64,000 bases of DNA. It comes from Acanthosoma haemorrhoidale (lineage: Eukaryota > Arthropoda > Insecta > Hemiptera > Acanthosomatidae). The notes beneath the pieces were generated by a model that worked only from the letters and a program-made list of their open reading frames with translations, ran no database searches and had not been told where the DNA came from. The stretch lies in the NCBI GenBank assembly GCA_930367205.1, contig OV884015.1, positions 33,781,288 to 33,845,287 of the forward strand, given 5' to 3'. Shown here in pieces: positions 48,125 to 60,049 of the stretch. The translations under genes and the position numbers were made by a program. The first letter of the stretch is position 1, and each line of letters opens with the position of its first letter.

Positions 48125-48270
48125 AAAAAACCCGAGATCTTATGATCTCCGGTCTGGTACTTCCTAGTTCTTCATGAGATCAGCTATAGGTTAGAAATTG
48201 ACCAAACTGAGGGTTCGCTTGGAAGTTCAGGAAGTCCCGGTTCGAATCCCAGCCATGTCAATATATTTTT
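48125..48270 (+). mobile_element. Two partial SINE heads in inverted arrangement
   Basis: 48225-48270 holds a B-box half (GTCCCGGTTCGAATCCCAGC then CAATAT) like the SINE at 23107-23290. 48128-48165 reads on the minus strand as CCAGACCGGAGATCATAAGA, the middle of the same head (CCTGGCCGGAGATTAGGAGG). The pieces face each other, as after nested insertion or rearrangement. Confidence 0.5.
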
Positions 48271-48365
48271 ATTTGGTTTTATTAACAATTAAAGATTCTT
48301 TTCAGCTTTATGAAATGCTATTCTCAATTACCCCAATACATAAAAAAAAAAATTACTCAACATTC

Positions 48366-48866
48366 TTATAATAGATGAATTATTTGACGAGTTATCGGCT
48401 TAGGTTGATTTAATTTATTAATGGGCAGCTTTTCGAGATATGTACATTCGTTTACTTGATGTTTTCGTTTGATACGGTTAGAGGAAGGATGTGGGATGTT
48501 CACTGATGAACAGATATTTGATAAATTACTTCCGGCCACTAACCTAATGCACACATCAAATGTAATCATTTTATCTTTGAGGACCAGTAGAAATTAGTCT
48601 TTTAGTTGTAAATTTTTTCTGTTTCTTTGTTTTAGATTTAGGTTAGAGGCACTATGGCGTCTGACAACTACGTGTAATGAGCACATACATAAAATGAAAT
48701 TCTCACTCAAGAAATCAAAATTTCTTATGTGATGCTGGAACATCGTCCATAAATAAATTTGATGAAAATGCAACCGGTTTTTTTCATCAAGCTCGATATC
48801 CCACTTAATAATCCACTCATATCTAGAATCACGACTAACTTTAATAATTCCTTGTTTACTCGACAT
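48366..48866 (-). other. Unassigned open frames, possible small gene
   Basis: Minus-strand open frames 48594-48866 (90 codons, starting MSSKQGIIKVSRDSRYEWII) and 48366-48569 (67 codons, different frame) lie 24 bases apart. The first has a mixed, protein-like composition without low complexity, but I recognise no domain. A GT donor candidate near 48674 and weak acceptors before 48570 would allow one intron, but the acceptors are poor. They may be one short gene, a decayed gene or chance. Confidence 0.2.
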
Positions 48867-48870
48867 GTTA

Positions 48871-49527
48871 ATTATACAGCTGCTACTGATTCATGGGGCC
48901 AAAACTAAATTATATTGTCGATAGAAACAGAACGCTACAAGTCGTTATAAATAAACAAATAGAAAAATAGAGGTGATTAATCTTCATGAATGGTCCCTTT
49001 AATAAATCAGCCCTATAGTAAACAGCTATCCACTAACTGGCAGCGCCAAATGGACCGTGGACGCTGTGGCAACTTAAGAACTTCTCCTCTTCGGCAATAA
49101 AACGAAAATTACAACATGACAGATCGGCGTAGCAGTAACAAAACAATTCTCGAAGCAGTAGATAATTAATCATCTGGGGAATAATTTTAATAATTAATTA
49201 TCACCATTTATCACATTTTAGGATCAGATGCGATATACCCCCGCCCTGGGAATAGGGTTAGCACTTGGGGTTGAGTAAATGACCGCGTGGGTTGGCGAGG
49301 GTGCTTCCTTGCTACCCCTACGTAGAGCGGGGTGGGAATTTGAGGGTGCTTGTGGTAAGGGGCTCTTCTGTGCATATAGTACTTTTTATTACGTAGGGGA
49401 AAATATCAAATAAAGTACATAAAAAAACAACTGACGTATGTTCATTTATTCATGGATTAGTGTTTTGAACATATTTCTTTTAACATTGGGTTTATCAAGA
49501 CCCCAGACGCGCACATAAGCCATTTAT
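48871..49527. other. Intergenic with GC-richer patches
   Basis: A GC-richer patch at 49030-49080 (candidate 5' region of a minus-strand gene, unproven) and another at 49230-49375. In the second, CCCCTACGTA (49315-49324) is matched by TACGTAGGGG about 66 bases further on. Confidence 0.35.
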
Positions 49528-49800
49528 GCACAACTGTATCTATCCTTTCCCATTTATAAATAGAAATTCTAAGCTTAATATTAAGACTAAACTAGTCATT
49601 AACAATTTGTTAATAAAGCAGCACCTGGTTCGAGCTTCGTCAGTCATGCCCACAAAAGCAAACTTCAAATAATCCAAAATAAGTTTCTGAGGATAATATT
49701 TGACAAACCAAGGTATACTTTTTTTCCCTTCATATCCTCTTGTTGTTATAAACTATGGAAATCAGTATAGATTCTACATAAATGAATCTATTTACATTAG
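49528..49800 (+). pseudogene. Jockey-like RT C-terminal fragment
   Basis: The plus strand reads INRNSKLNIKTKLVINNLLI (49553-49615), then after a frameshift LQIIQNKFLRIIFDKPRY (49661-49715). These match the region R-x-S-x-L-x-x-x-x-K-L ... L-Q-x-x-Q-N-K-x-L-R-I that follows the RT domain in jockey-type LINEs. Stops and frameshifts show it is dead. Confidence 0.7.
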
Positions 49801-50718
49801 GTCATTATATGTCCTGTAGAAGGTATACTGCATTGCACACAAGGTATACATACAGCACACAAACATAAGGGCTTAGGGGCATAATATATCACAAAGGTAT
49901 GTTTTCCGTTAGTTGAATTTTTCGTCGTCAGGTTTTTTATTTATATTTTTTCCTGAATTAAAAATTATATGTACTTCAATAACTTAGGATTGGTGTTAGT
50001 CATTTCATTTCATACTAGATGCAATAATACCATACGATTTCTTTTATTCTGTAAATATTGGAAATAGATTGATTTGAATTTGAAAAAAAGTATTTGTTCC
50101 CATTTATTGACCCATGACAGAGTAGTTAACCTTATTAATGACTATTGATTCCTTTAACTTATGCTGATTTTACCGATAAGATACTGGGATGGCCGTTAGA
50201 GTGAAAATTGGTAGCCGCTTGATTAGAGCAAACGGGTTAACTCACTCACTACCCCATTGGCGGGTCTCAATTTGTTCTTATCTTCTTTGTCCTGTAAATC
50301 AGTCATAAGGAGTGTAGGTAGCATTAAACTGGTACTCATCCATTCTCAAAATGTTCCCGCAGGATGTATGGTCCTCTTTGGTGATGTAATTTTCTCGTTT
50401 CGCCATCCATTAGTATTTTTAATTAAATATCTCTATATATTCTTTTTTTCCTCATATTTTTTTTCTTCTTATCTGAAATATTTCTTTAGTTGTTGTGGTG
50501 CGACTACTAAACTCGACCAGACCAAGAGTTTACTTGTAAGCTTCATCACAATAAGCGGGACAGGGATCCATCCCGTGTGGCGGGTAAGTAACTCATGCTG
50601 AACCCCCATCAGAAGAACTTTTATTTCCCAATAAATTATAAAAAAAAAAGTTATTGGGTTGTAATCTATAAATAGCCATCCTCTAAGGAGTGTTGCCAAG
50701 CGTTAGAATCACTTGACA

Positions 50719-51560
50719 TTTTTTTTTCTTTTTCAAAACTTTATTGTGATAAAATTACAATCTGCCTCATTGGGTAATAAGTAATTGTGATAAATGTTCT
50801 CATTCATACCATATTTACAATTTTCGGTGGCTCACTCATTCATACAGTATTTACTAACAGTCCAGAGACCTTCCAAATCCACATGGTTGTCACCTCCCAT
50901 GCATGCGAAAGAGGAAGCGGAGTCTTGATGTTCGACTTTTTTGCTGTACCCCTAACCCCTATTCCTTATGTATAGATTGGTTTAGGTATAACTTTGTAGA
51001 TTAGTAATTTATTTTCTATTAAGAGATGGGATGTCCTTCAAAGTACTCTGTACAGTTGTCCAAAGCCTGTTTAATTCTTGTTTTTTTAGCCTCGCGTGTG
51101 GGTTCCATGTCAGCCTTTTATCGAGATGGAAGCCTATATACCGTACTTTCTCAGATACAGTAAGAGGAATGGAATTAAAAAAAAACTAGTGGACAGGACT
51201 TGCGGCAAAGGGTAAAGGTAATGTGGGAACATTTAGCCTCATTAACTTTGAGCCACCATTGATTGAACCGATACTCGATCTCATCAAAGTGTTTTTAATG
51301 ATTACGGGATGCTATACCGAAGTCTTCTGCTGGGATGACAGGACTGTATCTGCAAATGCTTGAGATTAACTGCTCTATTGATCTATGGGTAGGCCGAATG
51401 TCAAAAGTTTTAAGGGCGGTCATGGACTAAAAAGATACTGGACTGATTAGGTATATAATGGATATGCTACTTAAAGTAAGTCAGGAAAACGCGGTATCCT
51501 CGAAATGAAGGTTTTCTATCCACGTACATCATAACAATAAAACGTCTGACCACAAAGAGA
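50719..51560 (-). mobile_element. Decayed jockey-like LINE (RT piece and 3' UTR, family 2)
   Basis: On the minus strand from the right: FGIAS near 51315, HFDEIEYRFNQWWLKVNEAK and SHITFTL (about 51200-51300), then YIGFHLDKRLTWNPHAR (51095-51145) and KKTRIKQALDNCTEYF. These are the thumb-region motifs of jockey-clade RTs (W-x-L-K-x-N-x-x-K-S ... Y-L-G-x-x-L-D-x-x-L-T-W). The following C-terminus is missing; the 3' UTR (50725-50975) follows after a probable deletion, ending in an A-rich tail near 50719. The UTR matches 17336-17495 and 54247-54463. Confidence 0.75.
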
Positions 51561-52969
51561 ACGAAAATCCAGTGGTTGAAAATCGACTTTTTTTTTTCTC
51601 GAAAAAAAAAAATTAAACAACGGAAAAATAGTTTTATATCATATATACTGATATAAATTTTCTATAAGATAATACTCGTATACTTTCAAAAATGTTCCAC
51701 CTTTTTCGTACTATAATTATTTACCAAAAATTACGTCTTTCTTTAATTGATTTTTGAGTGACAAAATTTCGGAAACTATGCATTTTCTTATATGACCACC
51801 TGCGAATGATCAATTGAAAATATCGTCGTTTATCTTTAAAAAAAAAAAAGAGTTGAAATGAGTTTGAATTCGTATTTCGCTTTTCCCCAGCGGAAGGAAA
51901 ATCCCTAAGCTGTGAAGGGAAACTTCAGCAGGGAAAGGGAAGTTTAAACCGAGCTGTGGCGGATATTAAAGATGCATATCTGGGGAGTAAGAGAGCCAAT
52001 CCGGAGCCCAATATCGTAAACCCGCCATATCTTTAAATACAGCCCACTCAAGACCTCTCTCCCCCACCACTCCCTGGTTATGAATATAAAATAAAACAGT
52101 GAATAAAACCAAAATCATAAGTCATTAGCTGCCATTTTACTGCATTTTTAACAATTCCCATAACAGGATTTTAAAGTCACGCTCACTGAAACATTACAGC
52201 ATTAAACATAGAACATTCTTTAGGAATAAATCTAGTATTCCTAATTAAATTTAAACGAGTTCACCTAATTTTTAATGACCAGTCACAAAAAATATTGACC
52301 ATAAACACGTGATTTACGAGTAGACTTGTTTAAATGATTGACTCGTATAAACAGCCAAACATAGATATCAAAGACCTAAGTTGGTTGAAAGTATTAGTCT
52401 GCAGCCAAAAATTATGAATAAAAAATTATTCGTTTCATCGTTTTTATTACAATGTACTGATATTACATATTATTAATAAGTTCTCGAAGATAACTAATTA
52501 CTCGAAGAGAGAGCAACGTACTTAATTTGATAGGTATTGGTATTTTTTTTAGTTTCTATATTTAAATACTATTTGCATTCCTTATTGGGGTTGGTTATGT
52601 CTTTAGTATTTTCAGGGCTTCAGGCGAAACGTCCATAAAAATGCCATACCTACGACTAAATGGGGCGAAAAACCTACTAGCACTGTTAATGAGTTAATCA
52701 CAATGGAGCATTATTTGTTATTAACGGCAACTATAGCTCTAGCACCTATTTAATACTATTGATGAAAACATCGATACGTTATAATTGATTCAATACTTCA
52801 AATGGTAGCAAAATATGTATTTGTTAATTACCAAGACTCTTCATAATGATCTAAATATATCTTAAATTCTTGAACTCATCTATTCCAAGTTCATAAAATT
52901 CCATAGTAATGTATCCAACCACCCTAATTTGCTAGCACGTTCATTGCACCTCACCACTTATCCCTATAA
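51561..52969. other. Intergenic, no gene seen
   Basis: AT-rich with homopolymer runs near 51590-51612 and 51838-51850, and a GC-richer patch at 51880-52080 of unknown origin. Confidence 0.4.
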
Positions 52970-52974
52970 TCCTC

Positions 52975-53131
52975 CTCGGAGACTAAAACGGCAGTGGCCA
53001 CGTGATCTGCTATAAATACGTGACAGTGGGAGTCCTGTAAATGGCCAGTTTCTCCAATCATGTCCTGAGCGTATGTGGCTCTCGCGCTCTTGGTCAGCCT
53101 GCGCTGGCTCTTATCCAGTGACGCGGCTATG
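52975..53131 (-). repeat. Inverted partner of 54982-55115
   Basis: Reads on the minus strand as GCGTCACTGGATAAGAGCCA, GCGCAGGCTGACCAAGAGCG and onward to CACTGTCACGTATTTATAGC, about 90% identical to the plus-strand copy at 54982-55115. Both keep one open frame (SLDKSQRRLTKSARAT, AQDMIGE.GH, QDSHCHVFIA), suggesting coding or recently coding origin. Family not identified. Confidence 0.8.
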
Positions 53132-53147
53132 ATTATATATTTATTTA

Positions 53148-53365
53148 TATGATTTTTTTTTTTTTAAATTTCAAAACCTCTTTTATTGATAAGTAATACA
53201 ATGAACAAAAAATTTATTGGGTTACAATTTGCTCCTCGTACTGCGATGCGCTGAGGCATTCGAAGGAGGGCATAAATAAAATACATTTTCAGATTGAAGT
53301 TAAAAAGTCAACACATACACACACTAGGTGATGAGGCTCACCTTCTGCTCATAACCGTATGATTT
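53148..53365 (-). mobile_element. LINE 3' UTR insertion (family 1)
   Basis: The minus strand holds GGTGAGCCTCATCACC, then the family's CTCCTTCGAATGCC block, TTGTATTACTTATCAATAAA and an A tail (T run 53153-53165). TATGATTT lies on both sides (53148-53155 and 53358-53365), a plausible but low-complexity target duplication. No coding part remains. Confidence 0.75.
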
Positions 53366-53999
53366 CATTATTATTCAAAATTTAGGGCTAAATATATACA
53401 GGCACTCCACAACTATCTTGAAGAAATAATATTCCCTTCCTATACATTTCTAGTGCAAAATTGAATGAATTGGTGTCAAAGATGAGCAAAGCCAGTGGTT
53501 CAAGACCTCCAAGAGAACTGAATAAATAACCTAGCTGAAGTGGACGGAGAGTTAAATTATTACTTTTGAAATAGACAGGCGTCGGAGAGAGTTACTTTTG
53601 AATAATGTAAAATCCTATTTGAATTTCCACTCGGGGGTCCAATGAGCGAGCGGCCAGCACCTTTGAGATTCATCAGGTTCGCCTCTAACATATTCGTCTA
53701 TGTCCCTCTAACATTGTATTCAAAAGAAGGCTTATATATCCACCGTGCCCGATCTATAATATCTGTCCAATTTGAATTTTTTTTTTCCGATGAATTATTT
53801 ATAATGCGATAGGCTTATGGTAACAATGGGATATTTTATAAAGATAACATGTCTCTGAAATATATTTGTATTGACTAACATTTAACAAAAAAAAAATCTT
53901 AATTATAAGAGAAAAACAGCAACATAATAACTAGTGATGCATATGATTTTTCGAAGTTGAATATGATTAAAAGTTATACATAATTTCCTTCCAGTTATA
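53366..53999. other. Intergenic, no gene seen
   Basis: Mixed composition, GC-richer around 53620-53700. No frame or repeat recognised. Confidence 0.35.
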
Positions 54000-54070
54000 T
54001 TTGTTCATAGTTTGTTACAATGTTTCGGACTGGTATCAGTCCATTATCAGGCAACCTAATATGTATATGA
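54000..54070 (-). repeat. Repeat terminus with hairpin motif (minus)
   Basis: Reads on the minus strand as GCCTGATAATGGACTGATAC, CAGTCCGAAACATTGTAACA. It is the counterpart of 55160-55202 on plus. GGACTGATA and CAGTCC can pair. Confidence 0.75.
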
Positions 54071-54246
54071 ACAATATATTATGATGTGTCAATCAAATAA
54101 AAAACGGAAATAAATTCAAGAACTAAAAAAAAATATATATTTAATAATAGCACAATAAAGGAGTTTATAATAATAATAATTTTTTGAATAATTCCTCCTA
54201 CACAGGAAATCGCCGTGTTAGTCAAAAATGAAACATCTCATACTAG

Positions 54247-54463
54247 TCTGATATGTCAAACTTCTTTATTGCGACAAAACTACAAAATGCCTTAATGGCC
54301 AATAAGTAATTTGATAAATGTTCTCCCTCATACCATATTTACAATTTTCATTCACTCGCTCATTTATACAGTATTCAGAAACAAACCAGAGAACTCCCAA
54401 ATCCACTTGTCTGTCACCTTCCTCGCATACGAAAGAGGAAGCTGAGTTTTGTGTTGTCCCCCA
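54247..54463 (-). mobile_element. LINE 3' UTR insertion (family 2)
   Basis: Shares CTTTATTG, AATAAGTAAT, TTGATAAATGTTCTC, CATACCATATTTACAATTTT and CGAAAGAGGAAGC with 50725-50975. It abuts the first of three CGCTCCTCTG copies. Confidence 0.75.
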
Positions 54464-54751
54464 CGCTCCTCTGTAATTTGTTTTTTTTGAATTTCATAAC
54501 CTCTTTATTAATAAGTATACAATGGACAAAAATAAATAAATACATTTGAATTTACATCTTTCTCCTTGTGCTGCATACACTGATGCAGTCAAAGGAGTGC
54601 ATAAATATAATACATTCTTTTTGAAGTTAAAAGTCCAATAGAAGCACATACACACACTAGGTAATGAGGTTCGCCTTCAGCTTACAACCGGGAAACTAAA
54701 AAGTAAAACCTAAACCTAGAACCTAAGACTAAAGTGTTCCAGCCGCGACAG
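54464..54751 (-). mobile_element. LINE 3' end insertion (family 1), copy A of same-site pair
   Basis: The minus-strand tail (T run 54481-54488 on plus) follows CGCTCCTCTG (54464-54473). The element's truncated 5' end, CTGTCGCGGCTGGAAC on minus, meets the next CGCTCCTCTG (54752-54761). It includes the 3' UTR and a few bases of the coding end. Confidence 0.75.
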
Positions 54752-54980
54752 CGCTCCTCTGTTTTTTTTTTGTTTTTTTTATTTCAAAACCCCTTTATTG
54801 ATCAAAGTTTTACAATTTACAAATTCTCGATTTACAGTTTTCTCCTCTTACTGCATATCTGCGTATACATTCGAAGGAGGGTAGAATTACAATAACAGTT
54901 TTCTATTTGAAGTAAAAATTACAAATCACTGGGTACAGGACTAGGTGTGGGGCTCACCTTCAGATTACAGCGCTCCTCTG
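54752..54980 (-). mobile_element. LINE 3' end insertion (family 1), copy B of same-site pair
   Basis: Flanked by CGCTCCTCTG at 54752-54761 and 54971-54980. The T run at 54762-54779 marks the A tail, and the 5' truncation point lies just upstream of GGTGAGCCCCACACC on minus. Confidence 0.8.
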
Positions 54981-55215
54981 TCAGCAGCGTCACTGGATAA
55001 GAGCCAGCGGAGGCTGACCAAGAGCGCGAGAGCCACAGACGCTCAGGACATGATTGGAGAAAATGGCCATTGCCAGGACTCCCACTGTCATGTATTTATA
55101 GCAGGTCTCGAGTCCACTGCAGCTAGTCTGTACTTCTTTTATTTGAATAACACAACTTATGTTGCCTGAAGATGGACTGATATCAGCCCGAAACGTTGCA
55201 ACGAACTATTTACAA
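54981..55215 (+). repeat. Repeat with short conserved frame and GAAACG terminus
   Basis: The open frame (within 54945-55169) shares SLDKSQRRLTKSARAT and QDSHCHVFIA with the inverted copy at 52975-53131. It then continues to TTGCCTGAAGATGGACTGAT, ATCAGCCCGAAACGTTGCAA (55158-55202), a terminus also found inverted at 54000-54070. CCTGA.GATG...GAAACG ends are common next to Penelope-like and other insect repeats. I do not assign the family. Confidence 0.6.
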
Positions 55216-58200
55216 ATGAAATTGTGTGGATTTTATTCACACATTTTAAACTTATACATAATAACTTGTTTTTCATTATGTAAATGATTTTTGTTTTTAT
55301 TTTAAACAAAATATAAAATATCGAGAGACGGCTCTAGTAAGGCCAATGACTCTGCTTTTGTCTCTTAAATAATTCAAGAAAGATATTTAATAAACAATTT
55401 TTATCATTGGCTATGAAAAGTTAATTTTTTAGAATATTTTCGGAATTATTTTTAATGTGTCATTAACCATAAGGTAACTAATTAATTAGTTACTCACTAA
55501 TATAGAAAGAAAGAATATACTGACAGGATAAGGGACTCATACTCGGGACTTCCACAATATGTAGTTCGGGGGTTTAACCTGCACTATCAAAGTACCGGTG
55601 AGGGTAAGGTACGAAAGGCTAACAAAGATGCACGTGTACACCGATTTAAGACACCTAGAGCTAATAAGCATTTGTTTAGCTAATAATTATAATCAACCTA
55701 TGACACATAGAAAATTACAAAATAAAAATTAAACATTAATTCACAAATAGCTTTGTCTTGAGAAAGCCTGACAAACTGAAACCGGACAAACTATTGTCGT
55801 GTTTAATTTGTTTTTACATACCTTCGTACTAAATATTTGTAAAACTTCGTATTAGTTGCATATTTTTCACGAATAAGTACACACGGACCTGGTGAGTCCG
55901 ATCACCTTTTCAATTCGTTTAAAACCATTTATATACTTCGGATCATAACCGAAAAATACTGTTTGTCCGAAAAAAAAAAATCTATTAAATATAGGTAGGC
56001 TGATAAGTAAATATAATGAGCACGAAGTGAATTTTGTAGATTCAAATTGTTCTAGAACATATATTTTGATAAAAATATAATGTTATAAAGGAGTTTGAAA
56101 AAAAAAAAACAGGCAAAAAACGAATTTACCTTACCCGTTTCAGAGAGAACCCACTTCGGGGTATAAAGTGTAAAAGTAAATAGATTTACCCCGCGGAAGA
56201 ATAAACGCGTGATTCTTCTTTAATTTAGGAAAAAGATGTTAAGTAGTAGATAACACGCCCTTCCTGAACTAAACAGTAGAAGGAATATGGGCCTCATATG
56301 GAAGTAAAGAAACATATAATATTTTATCATTTCTAAACACAAGATGGTATTCTTATAACATTCACTTCTCAGACAGTTAATAACCTTGACGATCAGGTAC
56401 GTTGGTAGCTGATACTAATTACTAAGTGGTATCAATGACAATAATAGAACAAGAATTGAATTGTCCACACAATTCAAGTCAATTTGAACAAATTTTTTTT
56501 TATAAATCTTACGTCAAAATGTTATTAATGAATGTTTCAGGAAGCCGAACATGCCATGAAATAAGTTCTTGATAGATACGAACAAGAAACTTAAGTACAT
56601 ATCAATGAGCACGATAATTCGTAGTGTTCGTTCCGATCCTCAAACCACAGGTGATAAACACAGCGAGCAAATCAATATTAAAATTTAAAAAGTAGGTTAA
56701 AGACATTAATCATCCTTCAAACATTTAGGCAGTTACTCATGTGATAATTAATGGAAATTGGTTCTTCATATCTGAAAAACATCTTGACCAGTAATGGTTC
56801 ATTACCTTGTAACTCGAAAAGTGTTCCATGTTTATGACTTTCTCAAAACGCTTAACTGCAACCACGATATATCCTTTAAGACACCCATTGAGCGCAGTCA
56901 TTGTAACTTAACTATAACCTCCCTAAATAAATAAAATCACATGGAAAATTTACTTGATATAATCCCTTAAATCATAACAGCAAATAAATAGCTTATATCA
57001 ATTGTAAGTAAATTGTATTCAATACTCAACGATGTATATGTGAGCATCAGGCTCATTCATGCCCACATGTACTTGGTGGTTCGCATGTTCTCAACCAAAA
57101 AAATAATATTTGTCAATAATTCAGAGAAGAGTATCAAATTGAAGATCTCGATAACCTTATCGATAATATAACTAAAACTATAAATACAACAAGCTAAATT
57201 AACTGTTATTAAAACCTTTTTGCAACGCCAGTTCTATATAAGGGGATGATATTTAGCATGGAGGTTTAGACGCTCCAGAAATATTAAAAATGAATACTTT
57301 CCTACCGTAACAAGTAGCGTGTCAAGTCAATGGTAGCACCAATGTATCGATTAAAATAATATGAAATGTGTTCGGGTTTATAATCAAAGTTTGAAAAAAC
57401 GTCATTGAAATTGTTTTCAGCATTTTTTTTTTTAAATAAAGATGTTTTTCAACTAAAACAAAGTTGTAACGAGCCCCTTGATCGTGGGGAGGATTACAAT
57501 TGACATGATCTTTTTAGTAAAATAAATAGAATCGGTTTAAACAAACACAAAGCTACTTTTTCACAAATTTATGTATAAAGTATTTAAACGCTCTATCTCC
57601 CTAATGGAACTGTACACAAATAAATAACCAGCTGGACGGTGTAAGTTCTGCGTAATCCACTCTTAAGAGCACTTAGGAATGAAAAATAGGGGCTATAAAA
57701 TTATGCACGCGGTATCCCCTAACTGAATGGAAGCTTCCTCTGTTTCAAAGCTGAAATAATCATGGAAAATCGCTCTTAGTCATTCTTCCCTTAAGCACCC
57801 TCTTTTCGTTTTTAAAAAATGGCATCTTTCTTAAAAAAAAAAAAAAAAGGCGAAACGTTGATAACTCCAATAAAAGTAACGCAGCGCAGATGGACAAACA
57901 TATAATTTATTTTACGACTTAATTTTTTTCATACAGCGTTAAATATTTTTATTCTAATTTTAAATATCTTCATTTATTAAGTTACAATTCGTTTATTTAG
58001 CGTTAATAGTTGTGAATTAAGAGCTCATTCAAACCATATACACGATTTCACTCGCTTAATATGTACAGTATACAACACTTCCGAAATTCTTACAAGTAAA
58101 AATACCTTCTGCCCAAGAGCCCGCCCACTGACATGCCTTCGAAGCATTCCGACCGTTTAGCTATGTGGCGAGGACCAAAGAGAGGGGAAGAGAGCCAACA

Positions 58201-60025
58201 GACATGGTGGTCAGTGTCAAGACACCATCACATGCTTATCTACTTGAAATAGATCAATTGTTCGCGAGGTTAACACTGCTTTAGGCGTCGAGGATTGTAT
58301 GCGGTGTTACTCCATAAGGAGGAATTGACAGTAGGATTTGGATATGTGGATCTTTGGATATGGAGGTTTTTATGGAATTTAGTAAATCTGGAAGTTATAT
58401 GGTCAAGGACAGTAAGTAAATATAGGGTTGAGTGAGCGAGGGAGGGAGCGTTGACTAATTATGAAAACATTGGTTTAAACTATACGTGAAATTTTTATGA
58501 AAAATTTCGCAATGCTAAAATATGCATGGTATTGATCACACTACGACTAACTGCAGTGAAGTACTAGACCCGACACTAAGCAACAAGTATAATCACCAGT
58601 TAATGGTAGGGTGAGCAGTGTCGGGATGGGGTTGACATTCATCAATTACAACTAAAAACCACCAAAAATACCCATATTTTTACAATATTTTTGATTTGTA
58701 ATGTAAGAAAATTAGTTTAAAAAAAAATAAATTCAAATTTTATCCCAAAATATCATTGATATTAGATCAATAGTACGATACGTAATATCACTAGAATATT
58801 TTGGAAGAGACGTCAAGACTTTTTGAAAATCCAATTTTCACACAATAAAAATATCAACATACAGGAGCTTCTTTTTTAATGTTGCCCTGAAGAGTTATAT
58901 AATATTTTTTCAGTATTAATTTACTTGTCCAAAACTCACTCACTATTGTTAAGCTGTATACTAACTAAAACTCAAAATCCATTATGAAGTTTCCTAACTT
59001 TGTTTTCCATTCATTTTCCTAATTATGTTTTTGTAAACATTAACTTTTAGGAAAAAAAAAACAAAAAAACTACTGTAAAAAACTTTTAGAAGAAACAGAA
59101 TAATGTAATCAATAAATTTGTAACGGGAAGACTTTTTACTGGCGAAAGAAGTTCACAATGCTAAAACTATTTCACTGGATTTTTTTTCCTGTTAAGTAAA
59201 AGTTTCTATAATGTAATACAAACACTATAACTTTTTTCCGTCTCTTCTCTCCGACATTTTAAAAGATAACCAAGAATAATTCCTTGAAAAATGAGTTTCT
59301 TATTCGGGGATTCTGGAAATAACGAAATTAGCTGAATTTTGGACATGCTGTTTAGTTCAGAGAAATATGTATTTAATAGCAGTTGCAGGCAAGAAGCCTG
59401 GTTGTTCAGCATTTGAAATATCTTGAAATTTACAAGGGAAATTCGTCAAAGTTGAGTATGATGTAGAATTCCATCGACTTGTTGCTAAGTATCAAAATTT
59501 TAAAACTCTCAATTACAAAAAGACAAATTAATCGATTTATTTGATGCTTTTAATAATAATTATTTCCGAAATTTACATGGGAAAAGAACAAACCTTCTAT
59601 TGAAATTTTAATTGATTTGTATTTATATAGATGACCTCAATATAACCTATGCATAGACTTTTTTCATTTATTTTGTGTCTTTATGCGACATAATGCAAGT
59701 TGTGGTTTTATGTTAGACACTAGTTTCCATAATCGTTTATGTTATCATTTTACATACACGTATATATTTTCTACCAAACTTCCATGTGACTGAATTACTA
59801 CTATACTCTTTATTTTATTTTTTTCATATAACGGATAAATTGGTGGAACTATATATGCACCTAACATAGATATGTAAATTTAAAGTAAACGACTAAGTAA
59901 TGTAACGTGTAATTTGTGCAAGATCGTGCAGAAATATATGACTGTGATGTAGGGTTACTGATTGCAGGATTAGAGAAACAATTATATTTTTTCTGTAATT
60001 ATCAAATCAGGCATTAATCTCTACG
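55216..60025. other. Intergenic, no gene seen
   Basis: AT-rich. GC-richer patches lie at 55500-55630, 57640-57790 and 58100-58460. Short open frames are low-complexity or unremarkable. No repeat partner recognised. Confidence 0.4.
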
Positions 60026-60049
60026 AAAAAAAAAAAAAAAAAAAAAAAA
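60026..60049. repeat. A24 homopolymer
   Basis: Uninterrupted run of 24 A. It could be the tail of a retroposed sequence, but no recognisable element precedes it. Confidence 0.95.
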
